Positions 1-9,562 of a DNA stretch of 64,000 nt are shown piece after piece. A program made the position numbers and the translations under genes. Under the pieces are notes generated by a model, which made no database searches, was not told the origin of the DNA, and saw only the letters and a list, made by a program, of their open reading frames with translations. The stretch is from Streptomyces uncialis (lineage in GTDB: Bacteria > Actinomycetota > Actinomycetes > Streptomycetales > Streptomycetaceae), in the NCBI RefSeq assembly GCF_036250755.1, contig NZ_CP109583.1, positions 3,534,001 to 3,598,000 on the forward strand. The letters run 5' to 3'. The first letter of the stretch is position 1. Each line of letters starts with the position of its first letter.

Positions 1-771
1 CGTGATGTGCTGCAAGGTGCGCCATCGCTGTTTGAGCTCGGCGACGGTGCGCTCGCCGAGGGCTCGGAGGTGTCGGATCAGGGTGTTTGTCATGCGGGTG
101 TCGATGTGAAGTGCGCGCTCGGAGCGGCCTTTTGGGCGGCGGACGGGAACGCGGATGCCGATGCCCGCGCCGATGTAGCCCTTGTCGGCCAGGGTCGGCA
201 GGCCGGCGGTGGCCGCCTTGTACAGCGCGGGCAGCACGTGGATGCGGGCGGCGGTGATGTCGGGGACGCTGCCGGGCTCGACGTCGGAGACCCACAATGG
301 GGTGCCGTCCGGGGCGGACAGGAACTGGATGTTGCCGCCGAATGCCTTGTGTTTCTGGCTGAACCACAGGTCGTTGCCGTTCTCGCGGACACCGGCCACG
401 CGGTCGCATTCGATGAGCGTCCCGTCCAGGACCACGTGTGTCATGCCTTCGCGTCGACAGCGGGCGAGGACCTCGTGCAGGTCCGGGGCATGCTCGGCAA
501 GGACGTCGATGCCTTCGTGCAGGTAGCGGTAGCCGGTGGCCTGGGAGATGTTGGCGTCGCGGGCCAGGCAGTGCACGCAGCCGCGCTCGCGGAACCAGCG
601 CAGGACCAGCACGGCCTGGCGGAACGGGCCCAGGGCCCGGCTGCCGCGCGGGGTACCGATGTGCCGTCGGTGTGCTGCGAGCAGGCGGGACAGGTAGTCC
701 ACGACGTGGCGTGGGACGTCGAGCGTGGCAACATAGGTGACCAACGTGAAGCCTCTGGTGGTTACGGACAT
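1..771 (-). CDS. IS5-family DDE transposase, 3' end cut by window edge
   Basis: The minus strand is open from an ATG at 771 to the window edge (257 codons, no stop), so the gene continues to the left. It reads as an IS5-type transposase: an N-terminal helical region with an HTH-like stretch (about residues 60-95), then the DDE core with the first aspartate in HVVLDGTLIECDRV (about 140-155), a second in GSVPDITAARIHV and the LADKGYIGAGIGI region near 215. The enzyme would cut and join the ends of its own element. The long plus-strand frame over the same bases is its antisense shadow. The element's right end could not be fixed; it lies between 771 and the IS630 element starting at 898. Confidence 0.85.
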   Translation of the reverse strand, partial: MSVTTRGFTLVTYVATLDVPRHVVDYLSRLLAAHRRHIGTPRGSRALGPFRQAVLVLRWFRERGCVHCLARDANISQATGYRYLHEGIDVLAEHAPDLHEVLARCRREGMTHVVLDGTLIECDRVAGVRENGNDLWFSQKHKAFGGNIQFLSAPDGTPLWVSDVEPGSVPDITAARIHVLPALYKAATAGLPTLADKGYIGAGIGIRVPVRRPKGRSERALHIDTRMTNTLIRHLRALGERTVAELKQRWRTLQHIT

Positions 772-897
772 GATCTTGTGGTGAGACCTGTCCTACCAGG
801 GGCTTCACGTCTGTTCGGAGCCGGGGCTGTCCAGCCCAATCCACCCGGGTGTACCGATCAACCCGCTCCGCGAAGATCATTTCACTGAGAAAACCTC

Positions 898-2070
898 AGT
901 GACTCGTGATCTGGTTCGTGTCACCTGAAGCTCTTTGACTCGTTGGACACTTGTGAATCTCTCTTCGGAACAGACAGCAGAATTGCGAACGTTGACGGCG
1001 GACCGGCATGTGACAGCGGATGTGGCCCTGCGGGCCCGCATCGTGTTGTGGGCCGGCGAGGGCCGCCGCCGCAAGGACATCGCCGAACTCGCGGCGGTGT
1101 CCGCCCGGACGGTGGACCGCACCAGGACCCGGTACGCGGAGCACGGAGTTGCGGGCCTGGTGGAAAGGAAGCGCGGTGGCGGAAAGGAGCAGGTGCCGCC
1201 GAAGACCCGCGGCCGGGTGATCGCGCTGACGAGGATGACTCCGCCGCCGGAATCGGGCCTGTCGCACTGGTCGACGCGCACGCTGGCTAATCATCTGAAG
1301 CGGCGCGAGGGCATCAAGGTCTCGTTCCACTATGTCGCCCGCATCTGGCGGGAGGAGAATCTGAAGCCGCACCGGTCGGGCACCTTCAAACTGTCGAAAG
1401 ACCCGGCGTTCGCGGAGAAGGTCGCCGATGTCGTCGGGTTGTATCTGCACCCGCCCGGTGGCGCTGTCATCCTGTCGGTCGACGAGAAGACGCAGGTACA
1501 GGCGCTGGACCGGACCCAGCCGGTCCTGCCCGTGGCCTTCGCAGCCACGGAGAAGCGCACCCACGACTACGTACGGCACGGCACCACGAACCTGTTCGCC
1601 GCACTGAATATCGCCACCGGCGAGGTGACCGGCGAATGCAAGCCGAACCGGAACGGCGCGAACTTTCTGGCCTTCCTGAAGAAGGCGGTGAAGCAGCATG
1701 CCGGCAAGGAGATCCATATCGTGCTGGACAACCTGTCCACGCACACCACCCCGGAGGTGAAGGCATGGCTGGGGAAGAATCCTCACGTGCACTTCCATTT
1801 CACCCCCGTCGGATCCTCGTGGCTGAACCAGATCGAGATCTGGTTCGGGATCATCACCCGGCAGTCGATCCGTCGCGGCACGTTCTCCAGCGTCCACGTC
1901 CTGATCAAGCAGATCCGCGACTACATCGACTCCTGGAACCAGAACCCGAAACCCTTCACCTGGACCGCTACCACCAACGAGATCCTCGCCAAGGTCCGAC
2001 TCGTCCAGACCAACGTGAAGAAGCTCGTCAATAACAACTTGAACTGACACGAACCGGATCACGAGACACT
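898..2070 (+). mobile_element. complete IS630-family insertion sequence
   Basis: A 1,173-bp element bounded by 26-bp imperfect inverted repeats: left end 898-923 (starts agtgactcgtgatc) and right end 2045-2070 (ends gatcacgagacact). When one is reverse-complemented, 24 of 26 positions agree. It holds one full transposase gene. IS630 elements normally duplicate a TA target; a TA overlaps the right end (2070-2071) but none is obvious on the left, where the element abuts the remains of an IS5 element. That suggests a rearranged or non-canonical left junction. Confidence 0.85.
935..2047 (+). CDS. IS630-family transposase
   Basis: A 370-aa protein starting at TTG 935 just inside the left inverted repeat; its stop overlaps the right repeat. 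Layout: Homeodomain-like winged HTH (about residues 10-60, ALRARIVLWAGEGRRRKDIA), a second HTH-like region (about 95-145, SHWSTRTLANHLKRREG), then the DDE_3 core with VILSVDEKTQVQ (first Asp, about 180), IHIVLDNLSTHTTP (second Asp, about 248) and the third acidic residue in WLNQIEIWFGIITR (about 287). All catalytic acidic positions are present and there is no frameshift, so the element may still be active. It sits alone in the element. Confidence 0.92.
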   Translation: MTRWTLVNLSSEQTAELRTLTADRHVTADVALRARIVLWAGEGRRRKDIAELAAVSARTVDRTRTRYAEHGVAGLVERKRGGGKEQVPPKTRGRVIALTRMTPPPESGLSHWSTRTLANHLKRREGIKVSFHYVARIWREENLKPHRSGTFKLSKDPAFAEKVADVVGLYLHPPGGAVILSVDEKTQVQALDRTQPVLPVAFAATEKRTHDYVRHGTTNLFAALNIATGEVTGECKPNRNGANFLAFLKKAVKQHAGKEIHIVLDNLSTHTTPEVKAWLGKNPHVHFHFTPVGSSWLNQIEIWFGIITRQSIRRGTFSSVHVLIKQIRDYIDSWNQNPKPFTWTATTNEILAKVRLVQTNVKKLVNNNLN

Positions 2071-2165
2071 AGCTGCATACAGATCCACCTTGGATCTTCG
2101 GCAACAGCCGGGCCCCCTCGCCGTGCAGCGCACAACTATGTACCCGAAACAAGCATCCGGAATGC

Positions 2166-2522
2166 TCACGAAATCGGCGAGATCATTCGCTCGCGAAATA
2201 AAACTCTCAGCCGCGATTCATTCAGCCACTCTCGCAAATCACCAAAATGCCCGATGTAAGCCTTGCGCTCTTCCTTTCCGCTCTCGGCAGCACACAAGCG
2301 GCCCTTGAAGGTCCATTTGTTCCCGCGTAGCCAGTTCGCGTAGTCGGCACCCCGGATAAGCGGAGCACCATCACACACGGGTGTGCGATGCGTCATTTTC
2401 ACCTTCTCGCACCCTTCGTAGACCGGTACGAGCATAAAGCGTTTAACACGAGCGCACGACCGATCAAGGGCAGGCGACCCCAGCACAGCGAGCACTGCCG
2501 GGCACCACAAGACAAATAGCAA
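2166..2522 (-). CDS. hypothetical small protein, weakly supported
   Basis: An open frame of 118 codons from TTG 2522, or a more conservative 89-aa protein from ATG 2435. It lies in a noticeably lower-GC stretch between the IS630 element and the secreted nuclease gene, and its composition (WLRGNKWTFKG, AYIGHFGDLREWLNE) looks protein-like rather than a GC-rich shadow. The longer form would have a hydrophobic N-terminus resembling a signal peptide. No Shine-Dalgarno sequence is evident at either start and I recognise no family. The rest of 2071-2754 shows no other supportable gene. Confidence 0.35.
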   Translation of the reverse strand: MLFVLWCPAVLAVLGSPALDRSCARVKRFMLVPVYEGCEKVKMTHRTPVCDGAPLIRGADYANWLRGNKWTFKGRLCAAESGKEERKAYIGHFGDLREWLNESRLRVLFRERMISPIS

Positions 2523-2754
2523 TGGACACGCACATCGCTACCTCTTCCCGAGACTGGCCGCACTGTGATCCATCTGACGTTTGGCATACGTGTTCACCTA
2601 CACCGATGCCGTCTGACGTCCGAAAAGCCTGACCAATTGCATGCGTCCTGAAATCAGCTCCCAAAAGTGCTGACCCGTCTGCCTAAGGTACTGACGCCCG
2701 TGCGGTCTTCGCGCAGGCAGCCTGTTCAGTCCAGCAGGAAGGGAACGGCATTTT

Positions 2755-5700
2755 ATGAGCTTACCCACCCATGCGGCTTCAAACGGACAAAGAATACGTA
2801 GCCGAATTGCGGCGGCTACCATACTGGCGGTGATCGCCGAGGTCTGCGTCGTCGGCGCCGGTCAGGCAGCGGCAGCTCCCGAACCGGAGCGCGGTCAAGA
2901 GTCGCTCGGCATTTCGGCAGAGTCTTCTCGGCCCACAGCATCCAAGACCTCGCCGACCGGCGCAAAGCAAGCGCCCCGGTACTCCAAAGGCTCCAAAGCG
3001 TGGGCGGTCCTGGAGGCGCGGGAGACCGGCAAAGCGGTCGTCGCCCAGGACGAGACGACAGCAACCTCCTACACGGTGGCCAATCCGGATGGCACCCTCA
3101 CCACGGACCTGACCTCCGGTCCCGAACGAGTGTGGCGGGCCGGCAAGTGGCGCAAGGTCGATGCCACCTTGACCAGGTCCGGCGACGGCACCGTCAAGGC
3201 CAAGGAGCATGCCCACGGCCTGCGCCTCGCAGGCGACGGCGGCACGGTGCCGCGCTCGCTGGCCGACGCCCAGAACGCCGCCCCTCGTGACCTCGTCACC
3301 CTCGGTACCGGTGACCAAGCGGTGACGCTCCAGTGGAAAGGTGGTCTTCCCGCTCCGGAGCTCACCGGCACCACCGCCCGCTATCGGGAGGCAGTCCCCG
3401 GGGCCGATGTCATCGTCGAAGCGACCCGGACCGGCTTCGAACAGTTCGTGGAGATCGGCAAGAGGCCCTCCGGCGCATACTCCTAACATCCTGCCGATCA
3501 AGGCCAAGGGGCTGAAGGCCAAGGCGAACAAAGACGGATCGGTGACGTTCAGCGACACCGAGACCGGAGAGCGGCGAGCGGTGATGCCCGCTCCAGTCAT
3601 GTGGGACGCCTCGGTGGACAAACCGTCCGGCGAACACACTCGTCGTGTCCGCGTCGGCATGAAGGTAGTGGACAAGGGCACCGGCCGCATCGACCTGGTC
3701 GTCACACCCAGCGCGGAATTCCTCGCCGACCCCAGAACCCGATACCCAGTCACGGTCGACCCTTCGACTTCCGGTCTTGCCTCAACGTTCGACACGTATG
3801 TGCAGCGCGGCGAAGCCGTCGATCTGTCCACCGACACCGAACTCGACTTCGGCGACCCTGGCACCAAGAACCCGGACGGCACCACCCGGCTCGCCCGGTC
3901 CTTCATCCACTGGAACACCACGCCCATTCAGGACGCGTTGATCATCGACACGAACCTGGCGCTGTGGAACTTCCACTCCGGCAACACCGACTGCACCAAC
4001 CAACAATGGACGGTGTGGGACACCACGCAGGCGTCCACCTCTTCCAGGTGGACCAGCCAGCCCACCTGGCACCAGCAGTACCACGCCTCAGCACAGACTC
4101 GCGGCAACCCCGGCTGCACAGCCGCGCAGCCCGACGGCTGGATCAACGCCGACGTGGACGTCCTTGTCCAGACCTGGGCCTCGGCGAAGGCGACCCGCGG
4201 CTACATGGGCCTGCGCGCTGCCGCAGCGGACACCCGAGGCTGGAAGCGTGTCAACTCAGGCAACGCGACGGCGAACCAGCCAAAGCTGACCGTGACCTAC
4301 AACTACCGTCCCTCCGACGGAACGGCTCAGCAAGCAGGGCCGCCCTTTCGGACCCACAACCAGGTCTGGGGTGTCAATACCCTCACACCGACGCTGCGGG
4401 ACAAGTTCACGGACGCGAACGGCGACAAGGTCAACGGCAGCTTCCAGGTCTACGACGCGGAAACCAACACGCCCATCACCACTCCTGCCGGGGACGGCGT
4501 GATCGTCTCCGCCTTCGTCACCCCGGGCACGTGGGCGACCGTCCAGGTGCCGGGCGGGCAGCTCGTGGACGGCAAGATGTACAAGTTCCGCACCAACGCC
4601 TACGACGGCACCCACTACAACCTGGGCTGGTCCCCTTGGCGGACGTTCGTCGCGGAGACCGCCGCCGCAGGCGTTCCCACCTCTCTCCAACCCGGCGACG
4701 CCTACACGATCAACGATCCCGCTCTGATCGCCAACCCCGCCCAGGTCGATCAAATCCTCAACAGGGACGGGAATCTGGAAGCACTGGGGCTCAAACCGCG
4801 CACACGCCCCGCCATGGGCCAGACCACACCGACGTCCGTCGGGCCGAAGGCTGTCTGGGAACGCACCTACACCGTTCCCAGTCACCGGTTCAACCGGGGC
4901 CGCAAGCCGGAGAACAACGGCCAGCACCCGTACGAGTACATCGCGAGCACCAACGAGTGCCGAAACGCTGACGACGCGGACAACGCGTCGGGGTGGCTCA
5001 AGAACCGCTTCTCGTACTGCCAGGAGACCATGACGGTCATGCCAGCGGTCAAGTGCGGTTTGTGGCCCCCCGGCTGCTACCTACAGGGCACATTCATTTC
5101 TACCAACACCCTGATCGGTAGAGGTCAGATCGGCGGCTTGAACGGAAGCACGCTGACTCGTTTCGCCGAATTCGACTTCAATGTGGACGTCTTCCTCTCC
5201 AGCGGCGACTTCAACAAAGCCGGCGCCAAGCTGGAAGCACGACTGGAATGCAAGGGGGACTGGGCCATAGGAGTGCCGGGAAGCCCCACCGCACAGGACG
5301 CCTGCCAGCCTGGTATCCACGTCGGACGAACTGATTCACCCAGCCAGTGGAAGCACAACGGCGACACCACATTCGACCTGTGGTCCCTCGCCCCCAAGCT
5401 GCCCGACCTCGCCAACGGCGATCAGATCGCCACAGGTCAGTTCACACCGATCCTCAAATTCACCCTCCCCGGATACTCCCAAGTCATACCCGCTGGGGGT
5501 GAAAAGGGAGAAATCCGCTTCGACAGCGCTGCCTACAACCAGCGAGCGCAAGCAGGTTCCGTCTTCCCCGACGCTACGCCCGCCCTCCGCTACGACCGGA
5601 GCGACAAGTCCGTTCCTACTGCTCCCGTGGAGCCCTACTACGGGGTAGCGGCCGTCGCGGACCACATCGGCGACGCTCTCAACAACCCGGGCGGCACGTA

Positions 5701-6076
5701 TCCGACGAAAGCCAGCAAGAAGCTTCCCGGCGGAAGCCCCCTGAACCCGATGCATCGGCTCGTGCCCGGATTCGGCGCGAATGAGAAGGCGCGTTACGAC
5801 GCCAATCGCTCCGTCGTCACCTCTACGTGCAACAATCCCGCCGTTCCAGGCCAGCCGCCGGCCGGAGTGCAGCTCGACTGCGACGAATTCCCCTTCGCCT
5901 CCAGCTATCAGGGTGCCGCGCGCCATCAGTACGAAGGCGAGCCGTACCGCGACGACTTCTCCGTCCGCTACATCGACCCCATCGAGAATCAGGAAGCCGG
6001 GCGACGTCTCGGCGCATGGTACGACAACGACCGCATCTTGAGCTACGACCCGTTCATCATCACGGTCGGCAACTGA
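2755..6076 (+). pseudogene. secreted DNRLRE-repeat protein with C-terminal NucA/NucB-type DNase domain, frameshifted
   Basis: Two frames together make one protein of about 1,106 residues. The first (2755-3486) gives a signal peptide with hydrophobic core ILAVIAEVCVVGAGQAAAA, then an N-terminal beta region ending EIGKRPSGAYS and a stop. The second frame continues at once with ILPIKAKGLKAKANKDG. Removing one A from the taac at about 3484-3487 restores a single reading frame. The middle (about 3770-4300) is a DNRLRE-type carbohydrate-associated domain seen in wall-linked polymorphic-toxin carriers. The C-terminus has DCDEFPFASSYQGA at about 5875-5915 and ENQEAGRRLGAWY near 5985, resembling the catalytic core of NucA/NucB secreted DNases. 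Inferred role: exported nuclease or contact toxin. The extra base means either real inactivation or a sequencing error. Confidence 0.75.
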
Positions 6077-6106
6077 GCCGTCGCCGCTGTCGGGTAATGC
6101 CATCAA

Positions 6107-6135
6107 GAGGGGCCGGCCCACAGGGCCGGCCCCTC
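6107..6135. terminator. bidirectional hairpin between convergent genes
   Basis: A perfect 13-bp stem (6107-6119 and 6123-6135) with a 3-nt loop, all G/C-rich. It sits 31 bp after the stop of the nuclease gene and 5 bp beyond the stop of the leftward gene, so it can end transcription from both sides. There is no U-tract, as is common in Streptomyces. Confidence 0.85.
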
Positions 6136-6139
6136 GCGT

Positions 6140-6688
6140 TCATTCTGCCTCTTCGCTGGCTTCGATGCGCCAGATCCGGACAAGGCAGTACTGATCCGCA
6201 CCACGCAAATCCTCTTCTCGCCCGGGCACCATGAGCAGGGCGGACCTATGGTCCGCCAGCGGCGAGGTGAAGGGCCCACGCTGGTGGTTGAATATCCAAT
6301 GCCAACGCATTCCGTACAATCCAGGCGACGGGAGGACAAGTGGTACTTGCGTCTGGCCTCCGTCGATGGTTTCCAATGCAAGTTCCCCACAAGGCAGTTG
6401 CACCTCCACGTCCGCGATACCACACCACTGCGCATCGTCCCCGGGCGGCGTTGTCGACCAGCTTTCCAACCGTACGGACGCACGGATGACCTGGGGTGGA
6501 ACCTGCAAGTAGACCATCCCCGGGGCAGAGAGGATCCAGTTCGCGCGATCCGTGTGGGGCGAATAGGTATCCACACTCGTATCAACCAACCCGAAGATCC
6601 GGTAACTCGGTGATACCTCGGTCTCGTATGAATCCAGCAGCCTACTCAAGGGCACCTCACACGTGGACAGTTGAGTCGCCAACAGCAT
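6140..6688 (-). CDS. uncharacterised protein, candidate immunity/inhibitor for the adjacent nuclease
   Basis: A 182-aa protein from ATG 6688 (a longer frame from 6760 begins with low-complexity Arg/Gly residues and is unlikely). It is rich in beta-strand-like segments (PGMVYLQVPPQVIRASVRLE, LPSPGLYGMRWHW, DQYCLVRIWRI) and has no signal peptide or membrane segment, so it should be cytoplasmic. Its general layout, with a central run of alternating strands and a final strand ending in an aromatic/hydrophobic pattern, reminds me of ComJ/Nin, the inhibitor partnered with NucA in Bacillus. That likeness is by eye only. It is convergent with the NucA/NucB-domain gene and shares its terminator, which fits a toxin-immunity pair. 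Confidence 0.55.
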   Translation of the reverse strand: MLLATQLSTCEVPLSRLLDSYETEVSPSYRIFGLVDTSVDTYSPHTDRANWILSAPGMVYLQVPPQVIRASVRLESWSTTPPGDDAQWCGIADVEVQLPCGELALETIDGGQTQVPLVLPSPGLYGMRWHWIFNHQRGPFTSPLADHRSALLMVPGREEDLRGADQYCLVRIWRIEASEEAE

Positions 6689-7212
6689 AGTTCGCTCGAC
6701 AGGGAGCAGGAGCGAGCGCCGGCCCGCCCGCCCGCCCGCCCGCCACAACGGACGTCGCACGGACGGACTTTGCCATCGTCGTCCGACACGCGCCGTCCCG
6801 GCAAACCGCTCCTGTACCGCCCGGGATCGCTCTCCGGCTCAGGACCATCGGCATCGCCGCCCACAGCGGCTCCCAATCCGTTAAGGGTCCCCCATTCACG
6901 CCGGATGCAGGTGATTCCCAGGACCGGACTCGCCGTATCTCGGATGCTCGGTGCTCTCCGGCGCTTGCTGTGTTGTTCGGTTGGCATGCGCATCGCCTGG
7001 CGCCATCCGGGGGCATTACGGTTCCGCACGGTTCTGCCGGAAACTTCTCCGTCGAAGAAGTGTTCCTAGGTGTATCGAGCAAGTAAGGGTGGGACGCTTC
7101 CATCCGTGCAGTGTGAAGGTGGTCGTCCTCGGGGTAGGAAGCGACTGCCTTACCGGCGCGCGGCGATGTCTCCATGTCGCCGCCCCGATCGTTTCCCGGT
7201 CCCCCACACAAG
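6689..7212. other. gene-poor spacer with CCCG tandem repeat
   Basis: About 520 bp with no convincing coding frame; the overlapping frames are Arg/Pro/Gly-rich shadows. A short (gccc) tandem run lies at about 6722-6741. The right boundary is the inverted repeat of the next insertion sequence. Confidence 0.5.
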
Positions 7213-8101
7213 GAGCCTTTTTGCAACCTCATGTTGAGGTGTGGTGGAGGACGAGGATGGCCTTCACGATGTCGGTGATCCGGTTGGTGCTGCAGCGGAG
7301 CTTCCGCAGGAGGCGCCAACCCTTCAGCACGGCCATGGCCTGCTCGCCGACGCAGCGGATCTTGGCGTGACTACTGTTATGCCGTCGCTTCCAGCGCTTG
7401 AGCCGGCGGCCCCGGAGGGGGACTCGAATGTGCCGGCCGGCGCCTTGGTAGGCCTTGTCCGCCCAGCACTTCAGTCCCGTGGCCGCGAGTGCGTCGACGA
7501 TGCCATGGCTTCGGGCCGCGGTCAGGTCGTGAGTGGCTCCGGGCAGGGCCGGGGAAGCCTAGAGCAGTCGGCCGAACGGGTCGGTGAGGACCTGGACGTT
7601 CAAGCCGTGACGCTTGTGTCTTCCCGAGTAGTAGGGGGTGTCGGCGGCGATCCGGTCGATCGGCAGCGTGCCGTCCAGGATCACGAACGCCTTCTTCCGG
7701 GCCGTCTCTATCGCCTCAGCCAGGGTCGGTGCGCCAGCGGCCAGGACTTCGACGGCCTCGTGTACGTACCGGTAGACGGTCGCGATGCCGATTCCGAAGC
7801 CAGCGACAAGCCGGGCGTAGGTGTCGCCGCACCGCAGATAGGCCAGGGCGAGCAGGGCCTGCCGGCCGGCTGGCAGCCGTCGCCACCGCGTACCGGTCTC
7901 CCGTCGCCGGACTGCAAGCTGCCCGGCCGGGTGCCGCAAGGTCTTGCTGGACAGGTCGATCGACGATGGGTAGACAAGCACGCGAAACGCCTGGCGGACA
8001 CGGGTGATCTTGGTCGAGAACCCATCTACCAGGAGCTCCATCGTTTCGTACAGCCCGCCCCGACCAACACCACAGCCCCACGGTCAGGTTGAAAAGGACT
8101 C
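7213..8101 (-). mobile_element. IS5-family element inserted in an older IS remnant
   Basis: An element of about 890 bp bounded by imperfect inverted repeats: left 7213-7231 (gagcctttttgcaacctca) and right 8084-8101, whose reverse complement starts gagtccttttcaacctga. It carries one transposase gene with an internal stop. The right end interrupts a second, unrelated transposase N-terminus, so this is a nested insertion. Confidence 0.75.
7229..8041 (-). pseudogene. IS5-family transposase with in-frame amber codon
   Basis: Reads leftward from ATG 8041 to TGA 7229-7231 (271 codons) with one in-frame TAG at 7559-7561. The first 160 residues include an HTH-like region and the first catalytic Asp in FVILDGTLPIDRIA. 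After the stop the frame goes on with ASPALPGATHDLTAARSHG (second Asp) and WADKAYQGAGRHIRVP, through the C-terminus. In relatives the residue at the stop is Trp (GRLLWASPALPG), so a single TGG to TAG change explains it. The true start may be internal, near VLVYPSSIDLSSKTLR. Transposition needs readthrough or help from a sibling copy. Confidence 0.85.
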
Positions 8102-8280
8102 AGTTCCCGCCACTGCACCCCGGTGCCCAGCGGGTGGATGATCCCGTTGATCACCTGCCGGTGATCGCGCCAACAGCCGCACCGGTTGTTGCCCACCGGC
8201 AAAGACGGCTCCAGCACTGCCCACTCGCCGCCCGTCAGATCCCCCGACTCAGCATGGGCAGGCCCAGAGTCTCCCTGTTC
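8100..8280 (-). pseudogene. truncated IS transposase N-terminus (DUF4096-type)
   Basis: On the minus strand the residues LTGGEWAVLEPSLP, RCGCWRDHRQVINGIIH and TGVQWREL match the conserved N-terminus of IS5-like transposases of the DUF4096 type. The match ends exactly after WREL, at the right inverted repeat of the neighbouring IS5 element, which truncated it. The rest of the gene is absent. The 5' limit is approximate. Confidence 0.75.
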
Positions 8281-8292
8281 GCAGAGGTACGG

Positions 8293-8700
8293 CTATTCGA
8301 TGACCGCGGTGGCTTCGACCTCGACCAGGAGGTCAGGTTCCCCCAGCGCCGCGACGCCCAGCAGGGTGATCGGCTTGACCGGATCGATGCCCAGTTTCGC
8401 TGCCGCCCGGCCCACGCCCTCACCCAGCAGCGGCATCTTCTCGGGACTCCAGTCGACGACGTAGACGGTCAGCTTCGCCACGTCGTCGAAGGAGCCGCCG
8501 ATCGAGGCCAGAGCGGTGCTGATGTTGAGATAGCACTGCTCGACCTGAGCGGCGAAGTCCCCTTGGCCCACGGGCCGGCCGTCAGCGTCGCGGGCGACCT
8601 GTCCCGCGAGGAACACCAGCTTCGATCCGGTGGCGACCGACATCTGCCGGTAGACCTCGGGCTTCGGCAATCCCTCGGGATTGAGCAGCGTCACAGACAT
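8293..8700 (-). CDS. RidA family (YjgF/YER057c/UK114) protein
   Basis: A 135-aa protein from ATG 8700, preceded by a strong purine-rich site (gaggaagagg); a frame extension to 8751 lacks this. RidA proteins are cytoplasmic trimers that hydrolyse reactive enamine/imine intermediates from PLP enzymes. Family marks include GSKLVFLAGQVARDADGRPV near the start, the FDDVAKLTVYVVD segment and a C-terminal LGVAALGEPDLLVEVEATAV; the family's usual Arg in the pocket is not obvious here, so activity is not assured. It is divergent from a TetR regulator with an 80-bp shared promoter and is probably its target. Confidence 0.88.
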   Translation of the reverse strand: MSVTLLNPEGLPKPEVYRQMSVATGSKLVFLAGQVARDADGRPVGQGDFAAQVEQCYLNISTALASIGGSFDDVAKLTVYVVDWSPEKMPLLGEGVGRAAAKLGIDPVKPITLLGVAALGEPDLLVEVEATAVIE

Positions 8701-8753
8701 GAACGGCCTCTTCCTCGTGGCGTGGGGAACAGCAAGATCAGCACTCATCAAAG

Positions 8754-8768
8754 CATAACGACGCTATG
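8754..8768. promoter_or_regulatory. candidate TetR operator
   Basis: The 15-mer cataacgacgctatg is a 7-bp dyad around a central A with a single mismatch. It lies midway between the divergent starts of the RidA gene (8700) and the TetR gene (8781), where an autorepressing TetR protein would bind. Confidence 0.5.
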
Positions 8769-8780
8769 TATTGTGAGGCC

Positions 8781-9431
8781 ATGGCAAGGACGAAAGATCC
8801 AGCGGTCCGCTCCCTGCTTCTCGGACGGGCCGCACAGATGCTGCGGACGAGGCAACCGGTCACGCTGCGCACCCTGGTCGCCGGAACCGGCGTATCAACG
8901 ATGGCCGTCTACACATACTTCGGCGGTATGGACGGCCTCTGGAAGGCACTGCGACAAGAAGGCTTCACCCGCCTGGCCGCCCGACTTGCGGCCGTCAGGA
9001 TGTCCGCGGACCCGGTACGAGACCTCGCCGCCCTGGGCGGCGCCTACCTGGCCAACGCCCTGGATAACCCTGACCTCTACCGCGTCATGTTCGACGCGGG
9101 CTTCGACCTCGAAGACGCCGGCACCGCGGATGAAACCCTGCACCGTCTCGTCGAGGCCATCGAGCGGGCCATGGCGAGCGGCCGCTTCCGCGACGAGGTC
9201 GACCCGCAGGAACTGGCGACACAGAGCTGGACCATCGGCCACGGACTCGCGTCCCTCGTCGCCACAGGCCCCCTGCCGCACCAGACCCTTGCGCACGGCG
9301 CACCCATGCTGACCGCACTGTTCACCAGTGCAGGAGACGAACCCGCCCGATGCCGCCGGTCGGTTGAGCACGGCTGGGGCCGGCCGGCCCCAGCCCGGCC
9401 CAACTCTCCCGATCGGAGAGACAGGCCCTAG
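8781..9431 (+). CDS. TetR/AcrR family transcriptional regulator
   Basis: A 216-aa protein from ATG 8781 (an upstream in-frame ATG at 8766 lies within the operator region and has no ribosome site). The N-terminal HTH spans about residues 10-55, with the typical recognition-helix end VSTMAVYTYFGGMDGLWKAL. The C-terminal ligand domain (about 80-185) resembles the WHG type (TetR_C_33), with ATQSWTIGHGLASL carrying the W-HG pattern. The tail after about residue 190 is Arg/Pro-rich and probably disordered. It is divergent from RidA and likely represses it and itself. The ligand is unknown. Confidence 0.9.
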   Translation: MARTKDPAVRSLLLGRAAQMLRTRQPVTLRTLVAGTGVSTMAVYTYFGGMDGLWKALRQEGFTRLAARLAAVRMSADPVRDLAALGGAYLANALDNPDLYRVMFDAGFDLEDAGTADETLHRLVEAIERAMASGRFRDEVDPQELATQSWTIGHGLASLVATGPLPHQTLAHGAPMLTALFTSAGDEPARCRRSVEHGWGRPAPARPNSPDRRDRP

Positions 9432-9562
9432 CCTCACGCGCCCCCCAGCAATCACACGCGCCTCCTCGGGGGCAGTCCGCTGCCGGGCCGAACGGCCTAC
9501 GCTGGGCGCCATTCTGCGTCCTGCGGGTGCCACGCGCCCACGTGCTCGGAGGGGGTCCCGGG

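Noticed and set aside
7..888. 293-codon plus-strand frame at the left edge
   Set aside because: It is antisense to the IS5-type transposase, whose minus-strand frame has recognisable motifs; the plus-strand product is Gly/Ala/Asp-rich with no family features.
883..901. Inverted repeat cactgag-aaaac-ctcagtg at the left edge of the IS630 element
   Set aside because: Only 7-bp arms, overlaps the IS end, and no gene ends there; too little to call a terminator or operator.
6646..7029. 127-codon minus-strand frame upstream of the candidate immunity gene
   Set aside because: Arg/Gly-rich, overlaps the CCCG repeat, has no ribosome site and no family features.
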